A DNA stretch of 64,000 bases from NCBI GenBank assembly GCA_964441505.1, contig CAYTUV010000005.1:62001-126000 (forward strand), given 5' to 3'. Shown piece by piece: positions 9,101-15,804 of this stretch. The stretch comes from Fen-1258 sp964441505. GTDB lineage: Bacteria > Bacteroidota > Ignavibacteria > Ignavibacteriales > Melioribacteraceae. Position 1 is the first letter of the stretch. Each line of letters begins with the position of its first letter. The notes under the pieces were generated by a model. It worked only from the letters and a program-made list of their open reading frames with translations. It did no database searches and had not been told where the DNA came from. The translations under genes were made by a program, and so were the position numbers.

Positions 9101-10370
9101 CGCTTTTTATTAATGATTCTTCCGCCAGCTTACGCTCGGTTATATCAATAATAAAACAAGATGCACCAATCACTTCCCCTTCTTTTCTAACCGTGTTCCA
9201 ATGGAATTCATAATATAGATTCAATTCCGGCTGAATTTCTGTTTCAATAAATGTTTCGCCGTTTAATACTCTATCAATACTTGCCTTGGCTTTTTCATTT
9301 ATTTCGGGAATTGTAATTAAGTCTAACAGATTCATTCCCAACTCAATATCGGCACCATAAACTTTTTTCATTTCCCGTTTGTGGTTATTGTTGAAGGCAA
9401 CATATCTATAATTCTTGTCTAACAAGAAAATCATTACCGAATGTGAATTATTCATTACAGCAGTAAGGGCGGCATTCTGCTTAATAAGTTCTTCTTCGCC
9501 ACGGATGCGCTCTATATCAACCGTGTTTAACGAATTAGCAAGCCAGATGATTAAGATTGAAAACAGACTGACGTATATTATGTCTAAGATAATTTCTGCT
9601 ACTCCTAACGGAAGCAATTCAATGTATTGAGAATTTACGTGGATCCACCCTATGAGAAACGGAAAAAGGATGGCAAAAGGTAAAATTCTTCGAACTATCA
9701 CACCGCCGACATTTCTGCTTAATAAAATTTTCATTAACCCCAATTGTGGTTTTGAAAAAAGAATACCAAAACTGAGAAGAATAAAAAGTAATGCGGTGTG
9801 TAATGCCATGGCGGGATAGGTGTGAAATTGAAACAATGGGCTAACACTATAAGCATAACCCATAGAAGAGACAAAACCACTTGCGGCAGCAAATAGAGTA
9901 ATAGCTTGTGCTATTAGGTAACCTAACCGGCTTTGAAATAAAATTAAAGCAGAGGAGAGTAGAATAAATATTACTGCTGTAGTTAAAGCCATTCTGCCGG
10001 GATTAGAAGACGAACTATCAAGAAAAATAAGTTGATCTATTCCTAAGTTGATATTGAATAAATATTGAGAAAGTGTTAGCAAGCAAAGTAATAAGACAAA
10101 CACTGTAAAAATTCTTGAAAATAAACGGGCGTTTTTTTCCTTTTGATTAAGAATAAGCGAAAAGCCGAGGAGAACAAATCCAATTGCAATGTTCGCCTTC
10201 ATTGAAACAAACACGGGCAAAATACTTTTTAGCAATTGAAGGTTGAATGTCCACCCCAAAAGAACAAGCGCGCCGACAACAATGCTTATGCTTGCAAATA
10301 ATTTTGAAAGCCGCTCGGCTCGTTTTACTGTTAAGTCTTGTGTGCCATTGTCATTATTATATTTGTTCAC
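6159..10370 (-). CDS. Membrane-bound histidine kinase with seven PAS domains
   Basis: The 1403-residue sensor has about eight N-terminal membrane helices (residues 20-285). Seven consecutive PAS domains follow, most ending in the PAC-like DITERK linker. The HisKA domain has its phospho-acceptor at His1186 (AQMSHEVRTPLN), and the HATPase_c domain has its N box (IIDNAIKF, about 1305-1312) and G boxes (DTGIGM, NGLGLAL). There is no receiver domain. The GTG start overlaps the TGA of the upstream stand-alone receiver (GTGA at 10367-10370), so the two are translationally coupled and that receiver is the likely partner. Ligands are unknown; none of the PAS domains shows a recognisable haem or flavin motif to me. 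Confidence 0.93.
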   Translation of the reverse strand: MNKYNNDNGTQDLTVKRAERLSKLFASISIVVGALVLLGWTFNLQLLKSILPVFVSMKANIAIGFVLLGFSLILNQKEKNARLFSRIFTVFVLLLCLLTLSQYLFNINLGIDQLIFLDSSSSNPGRMALTTAVIFILLSSALILFQSRLGYLIAQAITLFAAASGFVSSMGYAYSVSPLFQFHTYPAMALHTALLFILLSFGILFSKPQLGLMKILLSRNVGGVIVRRILPFAILFPFLIGWIHVNSQYIELLPLGVAEIILDIIYVSLFSILIIWLANSLNTVDIERIRGEEELIKQNAALTAVMNNSHSVMIFLLDKNYRYVAFNNNHKREMKKVYGADIELGMNLLDLITIPEINEKAKASIDRVLNGETFIETEIQPELNLYYEFHWNTVRKEGEVIGASCFIIDITERKLAEESLIKSEEKYREIFENVQDVFYQVKLDGIVSEISPSIKHITDFSREELIGRQITDFYYNPSDRSTLIKNIQEKGELKDYELKMKTKTGGIRNVSINARLILDMNGRPDHIDGAMRDITVRKIAEEALIESEKKYRQLIENAAELILLTDKNGNFIFANDAALKFSGYTPQEITSFNYLDLVHEDYKKKVRTFYYRQFINKNEESSLQFPFYTKSGEIKWLEQNVKLNMDGGKLTGYQLIARDITERIILEDSLKENLIRMSGIIEGTPHLFFYTQDSDGNNTYASPTIEKITGYSINNWLSAKDWFVTDSAINKIAKERTHTHLRGELTKDPILVEVKHAAGYAIFLEVYENPIFREGKVIGLQGVAHDITERKKSEAALIDSERKFKDMAELLPQIIFETDENGTLTYTNEVSFKLFGYSKEDFSQKLTALEMIDPKERSIAAENVLRVMRGEETTTHEYTALRKNGTTFPVMIFSSPIIKNGKVLGLRGTIIDITERKNSEEQILLLSRAVENSPVTIMITDEEGKIEYVNRKFIELTGYTLEEVKGKKPSILKSGEKSDEDYNILWETIKSGKEWRGEFHNRKKNGDSYWESATIVPIKNDRIFFLALKEDITERKISEEKILLLANAIESVRECVTITDHENKILFTNNAFRETYGYSEQELIGKDISLVRSQSVANKTTYDILPKTKDGGWYGEVMNRKKDGTDFPVHLSSAPIRDENGKQIALIGVASDITKDIIAREELIKAKEHAEQSDKLKSEFLAQMSHEVRTPLNILLSFSTYIKEILEEREHLTEDLDEYFLATSNAGKRIIRTIELILNMSDLKSGGFVNVPKQTDIYNDILKDVFHQLIGSVNENKVKFDLVQKSDSLFANVDQYSTEQLLIHIIDNAIKFTEKGHVRIYAEKNHHGNSVVRIEDTGIGMSKEYLKRLFTAFSQEDQGYSRAYDGNGLGLALVKKYCELNNIQIDVQSEKGMGTIFTLTFPK

Positions 10371-10789
10371 TGATTATCCCGCTTTCCTACAATTTTTTTC
10401 AATTGTGAATCTTCAAATGAAAGCTCTTCAATTTTATTGACCATCTTTTCAAATTCGTTAGACTTATCATAAAAATAATTGGCACCGGCGTTTTGGCAGA
10501 GGCGTTTGTAATTTTCTAAAGGAAAATTAGTTAGCATAAAAACAATGATATTCGGATGCCTTTTCTTGATTTCCAGCAGAACCAATATTCCGCTGATACC
10601 GGGCATCTTAATATCAAGCGTAACAAAATCGGGCTTTAGTTTGTCTACTATTTCTAACGCCGTAGCCCCATCGCCCGCCTCACCAACAATTTCTACAGTT
10701 TGCAGCCCCGATATGAATTTTACTAATCCTTCACGAATAGCTTTTGAGTCGTCAACGATTAACAGTTTCTTTCGGTTTAGTTCTTTCAT
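10367..10789 (-). CDS. Stand-alone response-regulator receiver (CheY-like)
   Basis: This 140-residue single-domain receiver has the acidic pair in LLIVDDSKAIREG, the phospho-acceptor Asp in TLDIKMPG (about residue 59), the switch Thr in MLTNF and the conserved Lys in YFYDKS. No output domain follows; only a short helix-rich tail remains. A good ribosome-binding site (AGGAAGAAG) precedes the ATG. The stop overlaps the start of the seven-PAS kinase by four bases, so the pair forms a two-component unit with the receiver first. Such receivers act through protein contacts or phosphorelay; the downstream target is not visible here. Confidence 0.92.
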   Translation of the reverse strand: MKELNRKKLLIVDDSKAIREGLVKFISGLQTVEIVGEAGDGATALEIVDKLKPDFVTLDIKMPGISGILVLLEIKKRHPNIIVFMLTNFPLENYKRLCQNAGANYFYDKSNEFEKMVNKIEELSFEDSQLKKIVGKRDNQ

Positions 10790-10822
10790 TCTTCTTCCTA
10801 CTAATCTTGTTTTAATTCCGTT

Positions 10823-10848
10823 TCTGTTGTCCTTCGGACGTCAACAGA
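10823..10848. other. Hairpin upstream of the receiver gene
   Basis: TCTGTTG (10823-10829) pairs with CAACAGA (10842-10848), and an inner GTCC-TTC-GGAC extends the fold. It lies 34 bp upstream of the receiver ATG, in the probable 5' leader of the receiver-kinase transcript. There is no U-tract on the minus strand, so it is more likely a leader structure or repeat than a terminator. Confidence 0.35.
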
Positions 10849-11000
10849 GCGATTATAAATTAATACATTCATAAAGTTTACCTTTTGATTTCTTTGTGCA
10901 AAATAATCTGTGAAGTGTTTGAAGGGTATAGTGGTAAAGATGATTATGATGTAGGAATAAAGTATTGTCTCTGTAGTCTAAATCATTACACTATGTAAAG

Positions 11001-11387
11001 TCAATTAGAGAAAGAAAGCCTCTTCAGAATTTCAAATAGATTATCTATATCTTCATTCTTATCAAAAAAGTAATTAACCCCAAGTTTTTCCGCTGCTTTT
11101 CTGAATGCGGCTTGGGAGTAGTTTGTAAAAATAATTGTTATGGGTCTTGATTTAGCTTTTTTGAGTTTAGACAAAACTTCAATTCCGCTCCCATGCATTA
11201 AATTAATGTCGAGAACCATAACATCCGGCTTTAATTCATCAATTAATCTAAGGGTTGTAGTTGAATCTACTGCTTCACCAACGAGATTTAAATTGGGTAT
11301 TGAAGCAATAATTCGTTTTAAGTTATTACGCAGTAAACTGGAATCATCAACAAGTAATATTTTCTTCACATCCTTTCCGTTTAACAT
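11001..11387 (-). CDS. Stand-alone response-regulator receiver, paralogue of the 10.4 kb one
   Basis: The receiver has about 128 residues from the ATG at 11387; an in-frame TTG at 11423 would add 12 residues but has no clear ribosome-binding site. It shows ILLVDDSSLLRNN, the phospho-acceptor Asp in VLDINLMHG, the switch Thr in IIFTNY and Lys in YFFDKN. It shares the unusual TN-F/Y and NYF-F/Y-DK features with the receiver at 10367-10789, so the two look like a duplicated pair. No kinase gene is fused or overlapping. It lies between a terminator-like hairpin on its 5' side and the receiver-kinase pair, so it is probably transcribed on its own. Confidence 0.88.
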   Translation of the reverse strand: MLNGKDVKKILLVDDSSLLRNNLKRIIASIPNLNLVGEAVDSTTTLRLIDELKPDVMVLDINLMHGSGIEVLSKLKKAKSRPITIIFTNYSQAAFRKAAEKLGVNYFFDKNEDIDNLFEILKRLSFSN

Positions 11388-11435
11388 ACAAATTAATATA
11401 CGAACATAGTTATCTTCAGACAAAGAGGTGTAGTA

Positions 11436-11470
11436 ATAAAAATGAAAAAGCTGTAGTATTATTACTACAG
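11436..11470 (-). terminator. Rho-independent terminator after the NarL-type regulator, with a competing hairpin
   Basis: CTGTAGTA (11451-11458) pairs with TACTACAG (11463-11470) over a 4-base loop. On the minus strand the stem is followed by CTTTTTCATTTTTATT, a good U-tract. A second pairing, GTAGTAATA (11430-11438) with TATTACTAC (11460-11468), excludes the first, which would allow attenuation between the regulator and the next receiver gene. Confidence 0.6.
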
Positions 11471-11477
11471 GGAGTCG

Positions 11478-12110
11478 TTACTTGATTAGATTGTTCTGGT
11501 AGGCGAAATGAATTAACTCTGCGTTTGAAGTGAGATTTAATTTTTCTAAAATTCTGTTGCGATATGTATTAACTGTGCTAATACTAATAGATAATTCATT
11601 TGCAATTTTGGTCTGCGATTTTCCCGAAGCGATCATTTTCATTACTTGAAATTCTCGATCGGAGAGAAGTTCTTGAATAGGTTTTTCCGAGGTGTCATCC
11701 AGATCTTGAGCAAGCCTTTCTGCGAGTGATTGGCTTACGTATTTTCTTCCCGAAGCGATTCTCCTAATTGCCGTGATGAGTTCGTCCGGTGCGCTCTCTT
11801 TAGTGAGATAACCGGAAGCGCCGGCTTTTAAAGTCCTCTTTGCAAATTGATCTTCAGGCAGCATAGTCATTATTAAAATTTTTGTTTCAGGATATATGCT
11901 TTTGATTTCTTTAAGCACATCCAGGCCGTCTTTACCCGGCATTGAGAGATCGAGGATTAAAACATCACATTTGTTTTTCTTGATTAGTTCAACTACTTCA
12001 TAGGGATTCGCAGTCTCGCCAACGAGTTTTATATCGCTCAAGGGATTCAATAGATTCTTGATTCCTTCCCGAATCAGCGCGTGATCATCAGCTATGAAAA
12101 CATTAATCAT
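11478..12110 (-). CDS. NarL/FixJ-type response regulator (receiver plus LuxR HTH)
   Basis: The protein has 210 residues from the ATG at 12110, which is chosen because GAGGGG sits just upstream; a TTG at 12122 in the same frame is less likely. The N-terminal receiver has VFIADDHALIREG, the phospho-acceptor Asp in LILDLSMPG, Thr in MTML and Lys in YLTKES. The C-terminal LuxR-type helix-turn-helix (about residues 145-205) carries LSDREFQVMKMIASG and STVNTYRNRILEKL. It is a DNA-binding activator or repressor. The HisKA_3-type kinase lies directly upstream on the same strand, separated by 133 bp, and is the expected partner because NarL-type regulators usually pair with that kinase class. Confidence 0.93.
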   Translation of the reverse strand: MINVFIADDHALIREGIKNLLNPLSDIKLVGETANPYEVVELIKKNKCDVLILDLSMPGKDGLDVLKEIKSIYPETKILIMTMLPEDQFAKRTLKAGASGYLTKESAPDELITAIRRIASGRKYVSQSLAERLAQDLDDTSEKPIQELLSDREFQVMKMIASGKSQTKIANELSISISTVNTYRNRILEKLNLTSNAELIHFAYQNNLIK

Positions 12111-12214
12111 GCAGCCCCTCAATATTCTCTTCTACAATATACAATTCTTTTTGTTTGCCGTCAGCGGTCAGTTTTGTCCAAAACATAACCTTCGAAGTTT
12201 ACTAATTGTTGGGG

Positions 12215-12241
12215 GCAACATAACCTCTCGGGTTGCGTTGC
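12215..12241. other. Imperfect hairpin directly downstream of the NarX-type kinase
   Basis: GCAACATAACC (12215-12225) pairs with GGTTGCGTTGC (12231-12241) with two mismatches and a 5-base loop. It starts 3 bp after the kinase stop codon on the minus strand. No U-tract follows, so it may stabilise the mRNA or be a repeat rather than a terminator. Confidence 0.35.
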
Positions 12242-12243
12242 TT

Positions 12244-15036
12244 CTAATTACCCACTAGTAATCTAACGGTTGTTCCTTTCCCCGGGTCACTAACTATTTC
12301 AAAATGAGCGCCTATTAAATTGGCTCTTTCACGCATGCCCATTAATCCAAAAGAGGCGGATCCATCTAAGTCGGTTTCTAGAATTCCCTTTCCATCATCA
12401 ATTATTTCCACTGAGATTTTATCTCCTACTTTACAAAGCCGTATTTGAACTGATTTTGCATTAGAATGCTTTGTAATATTTGTCAATGCCTCTTGTACTA
12501 TTCTGAAAACTGCCAATTCCACATCATGACTTAAAAAAAGTTCTTCCGAGTCGGAAATAAATGCACAATCAATTTTTGTGGTTTTCTGATACTCTTCCGA
12601 ATACCATTCCAACGCGGCAATCAGACCGAGTTTGTCAAGAAGTTCGGGGCGTAATTGTGTAATCAGTTTTCTGACCTCCGATACAGCTTTATCAATGGTC
12701 AAATTCATCGATTGAAACTCTTTCAATATTTTATTCTTCATCTCAATTGTGTTGCTTTCTTCTAACTCTCTTCTTGTAAATGCGATGCTCATTTTAAGGG
12801 ATGTAAGAATTTGACCGAGTTCATCATGCATTTCTCTTGCAATAGAGGCTCTTTCTTCTTCTCTAATGTTTTGCAAGTGAGTTGCGAGTGCGCGCATCTG
12901 TTCGGTGAAAGTTATTAATTGCTCTTCGGCGCGTTTTTGTTCTGTCATATCGCGAATGATCATACTTGTACGCGCATTGCCATCTTTGTCGTTAAACACA
13001 ACCGATGAGACCTCTCCTTCAAATCTAGTTTCGTCTTTTCTAATAAAAGTTAGTTCGCCGCTTGAACGCCCGTTTTTTTCCCTTTCATCGAGAATTTTTG
13101 GTAGGCGCGCGTCTTGAATATCAATTAATCCGTTTCTTCCCAAACTGCAAATTTCTTCTTCGGTTCTAAGGAATAGTTTACATGCAAAGTCGTTAGCAGA
13201 TAACACTTTTCCATCGGTAGATGTTAATAAAATAGCAACATTACTATTCTCAAAAATTGAACGATATTTTTCTTCGCTTTCACGTAAATATTTTTCTGTG
13301 AGTTTCCGTTCTGTTATATCTATCGCGGTTCCAATTCCAGAAGGCCCGCCTTCAAAATGAATTAAGCCTGCTGTAAAATCTACCCAACGCTCCTCACCGG
13401 CTTTAGTTACAATCTTAAATTCATAACGCGATACAACGGTTTCACCCCGTTGACGTGCAAATCCGCGTTCTTTTATTAAATTACGATAATCAGGATGAAC
13501 AATTTCCCAGAACTTTTTATTTATCAGTTCTTTTTGGGGATACCCTGTTAATGTTTCCGCAAAGGAATTCAAATAACGGAACTGTTCGCCCTTAAAAATA
13601 AAAATTGCAGCCGACGTTGATTCTGTGAGTACACGGAATTTTTCTTCGCTTTCGCGAAGGTGCTCTTCTGTAAGTTTTCGTTCCGTGATATCTGTAGATA
13701 CGCCGCCAACAGCATACACTTTCCCTTCGTCATCTATCAATGGAAATTTTGAAGAGATGTAAAGATGCTTGCCGTCTTGCTGAATATTTTCTTCTTCAAA
13801 TGAAATTGCTTTTTTTGATTTAATAATTTCTATATCGTTAGCCCGGTGCATCTCTGCAATATCTTTGGGAAGAAAAGAGTCTCGTCCTTTGCCTAAAATT
13901 TTTTCCTTTACGCTATCCGTAACAATTTCAAATTGCTTGTTCACCAAAATAATTTTACCGTCCGCGTCTGCAAGGTAAATTACCGGGGGACTGTTATCGA
14001 TAAAGTCTTGTATCAGTTTTTTAGCTTTATTCAATTTTTTTTCGGATAGTTTTTTCTCCGTAATATCGTTTGATACAGACAATATTCCTTTGTTTCCATT
14101 TGGTAGTCTAACGGCGGTTTCTCTCAATTCCAAATTTCGAAGGGATCCATCCTTGTGCACATTTATTACATCATGTGTTAAAAATTTTCCGCTAAGTAAT
14201 TCTATTAAGTTACTTTTAATTTTTGAAAGGTAATCTTCGTGAACCACCATAGAGATATTCTTGCCGATCAGTTCATCGTGAGTGTAACCGGTAATATTAC
14301 AATAGGCATCATTCACCTTAATGATGTTTCCGCTTGTATCTTCAACAATAATTCCGCTGGGTGATAAATCAAATAACGCCCGGTAATATTTCTCTTGATT
14401 AAGGAGAGCCTCTTGAGTCCTCTTTATCTCGTCGATATTCCTGATAATTACAAGAGTATAGCTATCTCCGTGCAATTGGTAGCTAGATACGTGAACCTCC
14501 ATGTGGAATTCAGAATTATCTTTTTTCAGACCAATCGTTTCATAGGCAGATGGAACAGATTCTCCATTAGCACGACGCTTTACCAGTGTTCGAATTTTTT
14601 GATGTTCGCTTGGTGCAATGAGATCCAGAATTGGTTTTCCAATCAATTCATCGAAATAGGAGTATCCAAATAGAGTTACATATGCAGGATTGATAAAAAC
14701 GTGATTTCCTTCCTTCGATACACCTATCGCATCAACGGAGTTTTCAAATATTGACCGGAATTTTATTTCGCTCTCTATTAATTGCTGTTTAGCAGTAGTA
14801 ACTTCGTTTATCGCGCGCCGTATTAGATCATACAGCAGAAGAGTTGTTGCAACTACAAAAAACCATCCCTTAATTGAAGAAACCAGATTTAGAGTTTTTA
14901 CATCCGAAATGAAGTTAAAAACTAATTTGTCTGTGAAAAAAATCCAGAGAAGACTAAGAGTTAGATATATTGAAACAATTCGAAATGCTTTGCTGGAGAA
15001 CGAAGGTTTTCTTAATGAATTTATTATTTTACTCAT
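12244..15036 (-). CDS. NarX/DegS-type histidine kinase with five PAS domains
   Basis: The 930-residue protein has two N-terminal membrane helices (about residues 18-75) around a short loop. Five PAS domains follow, with DITE-type linkers between them. The C-terminus has a HisKA_3 dimerisation domain with His737 in SIAREMHDELGQ, then a HATPase_c domain (QEALTNITKHS, DDGKGI, FGLMGMRERA). This kinase class phosphorylates NarL-type regulators, and exactly such a regulator is encoded next on the same strand. The sensed signal is unknown. A GxxExxY gene and repeats separate it from the third kinase upstream. Confidence 0.93.
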   Translation of the reverse strand: MSKIINSLRKPSFSSKAFRIVSIYLTLSLLWIFFTDKLVFNFISDVKTLNLVSSIKGWFFVVATTLLLYDLIRRAINEVTTAKQQLIESEIKFRSIFENSVDAIGVSKEGNHVFINPAYVTLFGYSYFDELIGKPILDLIAPSEHQKIRTLVKRRANGESVPSAYETIGLKKDNSEFHMEVHVSSYQLHGDSYTLVIIRNIDEIKRTQEALLNQEKYYRALFDLSPSGIIVEDTSGNIIKVNDAYCNITGYTHDELIGKNISMVVHEDYLSKIKSNLIELLSGKFLTHDVINVHKDGSLRNLELRETAVRLPNGNKGILSVSNDITEKKLSEKKLNKAKKLIQDFIDNSPPVIYLADADGKIILVNKQFEIVTDSVKEKILGKGRDSFLPKDIAEMHRANDIEIIKSKKAISFEEENIQQDGKHLYISSKFPLIDDEGKVYAVGGVSTDITERKLTEEHLRESEEKFRVLTESTSAAIFIFKGEQFRYLNSFAETLTGYPQKELINKKFWEIVHPDYRNLIKERGFARQRGETVVSRYEFKIVTKAGEERWVDFTAGLIHFEGGPSGIGTAIDITERKLTEKYLRESEEKYRSIFENSNVAILLTSTDGKVLSANDFACKLFLRTEEEICSLGRNGLIDIQDARLPKILDEREKNGRSSGELTFIRKDETRFEGEVSSVVFNDKDGNARTSMIIRDMTEQKRAEEQLITFTEQMRALATHLQNIREEERASIAREMHDELGQILTSLKMSIAFTRRELEESNTIEMKNKILKEFQSMNLTIDKAVSEVRKLITQLRPELLDKLGLIAALEWYSEEYQKTTKIDCAFISDSEELFLSHDVELAVFRIVQEALTNITKHSNAKSVQIRLCKVGDKISVEIIDDGKGILETDLDGSASFGLMGMRERANLIGAHFEIVSDPGKGTTVRLLVGN

Positions 15037-15185
15037 AGATCACCTAAAGACACAAGAACAATAAATTGAATCCTTCTAAAGTGTTCCAGCCACAAAGAAG
15101 GGTTTTGCCCATTGCTGCTAAAAGAAGCCTGGTTTTATTTTCTCGCAAAGCACGCCAAGTTCGCTACGTTTTTTCCCCTTCGTGA

Positions 15186-15228
15186 CTTCTTCGAGTGCTT
15201 CGTGTAAGAAGAATTTCTTTCACAAAGG
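15186..15228. repeat. 43-bp direct repeat, left copy, in repeat-rich spacer 15037-15342
   Basis: This 43-bp segment contains CTTCGAGTGCTTCGTGTAAG and recurs in the same orientation at 15752-15794 with a single base change. The gene-free stretch 15037-15342 is full of related TTCGTG and CACGAAG words that can fold back on each other (for example CTTTCACGAAG near 15250 and 15325). I see no open frame of interest in it. Confidence 0.8.
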
Positions 15229-15342
15229 GTCAGGAAGAAATTCTTTCACGAAGAACCACGAAGTTTCTTCCCGTAGCCTCGTACCTTCTTCAAGCGCTTC
15301 GTGTAATTGATTTTGGTTTCTTTCACGAAGCGACACGAAGAA

Positions 15343-15714
15343 TTACATTACATATCGCTTAAGTCCGTTTTTTAAGACTGTTACATTGAAGTTGATTAAC
15401 AGTCCAATTTTCTTCCGAGCAAATTTCATGTAAGTTAGTATCTGTGCCTCGTGAACAGGATGCAGGACATCAACAGATTTTATTTCAATTATTACTTCAT
15501 CATTTACTAAAATATCTATGCGATATCCGCAATCAAGCTTTACTTCTTTGTAAACTACGGGAACCGGCTTTTGTCTTTTTACAAATAATCCATTTTCAGT
15601 GAGTTCATAAGCCAAACACTCTTCATAAGCCGATTCCAAAAGTCCGGGACCTAAATGTTTGTGCACTTCAATTGCAGCGCCGATGATTATTTTGCTGATG
15701 GGTTCAAATTCCAT
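15343..15714 (-). CDS. GxxExxY protein (PDDEXK-like nuclease fold family)
   Basis: The product has 123 residues from the ATG at 15714, preceded by AAAGGAACGGAG. A GTG at 15789 is in frame, but its extra 25 residues are translated repeat sequence, so the shorter start is preferred. The family signature GPGLLESAYEECL is near residue 24. The PDDEXK-like core is visible as CGYRIDILVNDEVIIEIKSV, with Asp and Glu-x-Lys. The family function is not established; a nuclease-like fold is proposed for it. The gene sits between two histidine kinase genes and is flanked by 43-bp direct repeats, which suggests that it arrived as a small unit. Confidence 0.88.
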   Translation of the reverse strand: MEFEPISKIIIGAAIEVHKHLGPGLLESAYEECLAYELTENGLFVKRQKPVPVVYKEVKLDCGYRIDILVNDEVIIEIKSVDVLHPVHEAQILTYMKFARKKIGLLINFNVTVLKNGLKRYVM

Positions 15715-15751
15715 ATTGACTCCGTTCCTTTCTCTTCGCGGAACTTCGTGT

Positions 15752-15794
15752 CTTCTTCGAGTGCTTCGTGTAAGAAGAATTTCTTTCACGAAGG
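15752..15794. repeat. 43-bp direct repeat, right copy
   Basis: It matches 15186-15228 with one difference (CACG instead of CACA near the end). Together the copies span 609 bp and enclose the GxxExxY gene. It ends 11 bp before the stop codon of the third kinase. Confidence 0.8.
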
Positions 15795-15804
15795 AATATT
15801 TACA

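Noticed and set aside
15037..15342. Possible CRISPR-like array
   Set aside because: The repeated words are irregular in spacing and orientation, with no constant spacer length and no cas genes.
15715..15789. Upstream GTG start for the GxxExxY gene
   Set aside because: The added 25 residues are translated direct repeat, and a ribosome-binding site fits the ATG at 15714.
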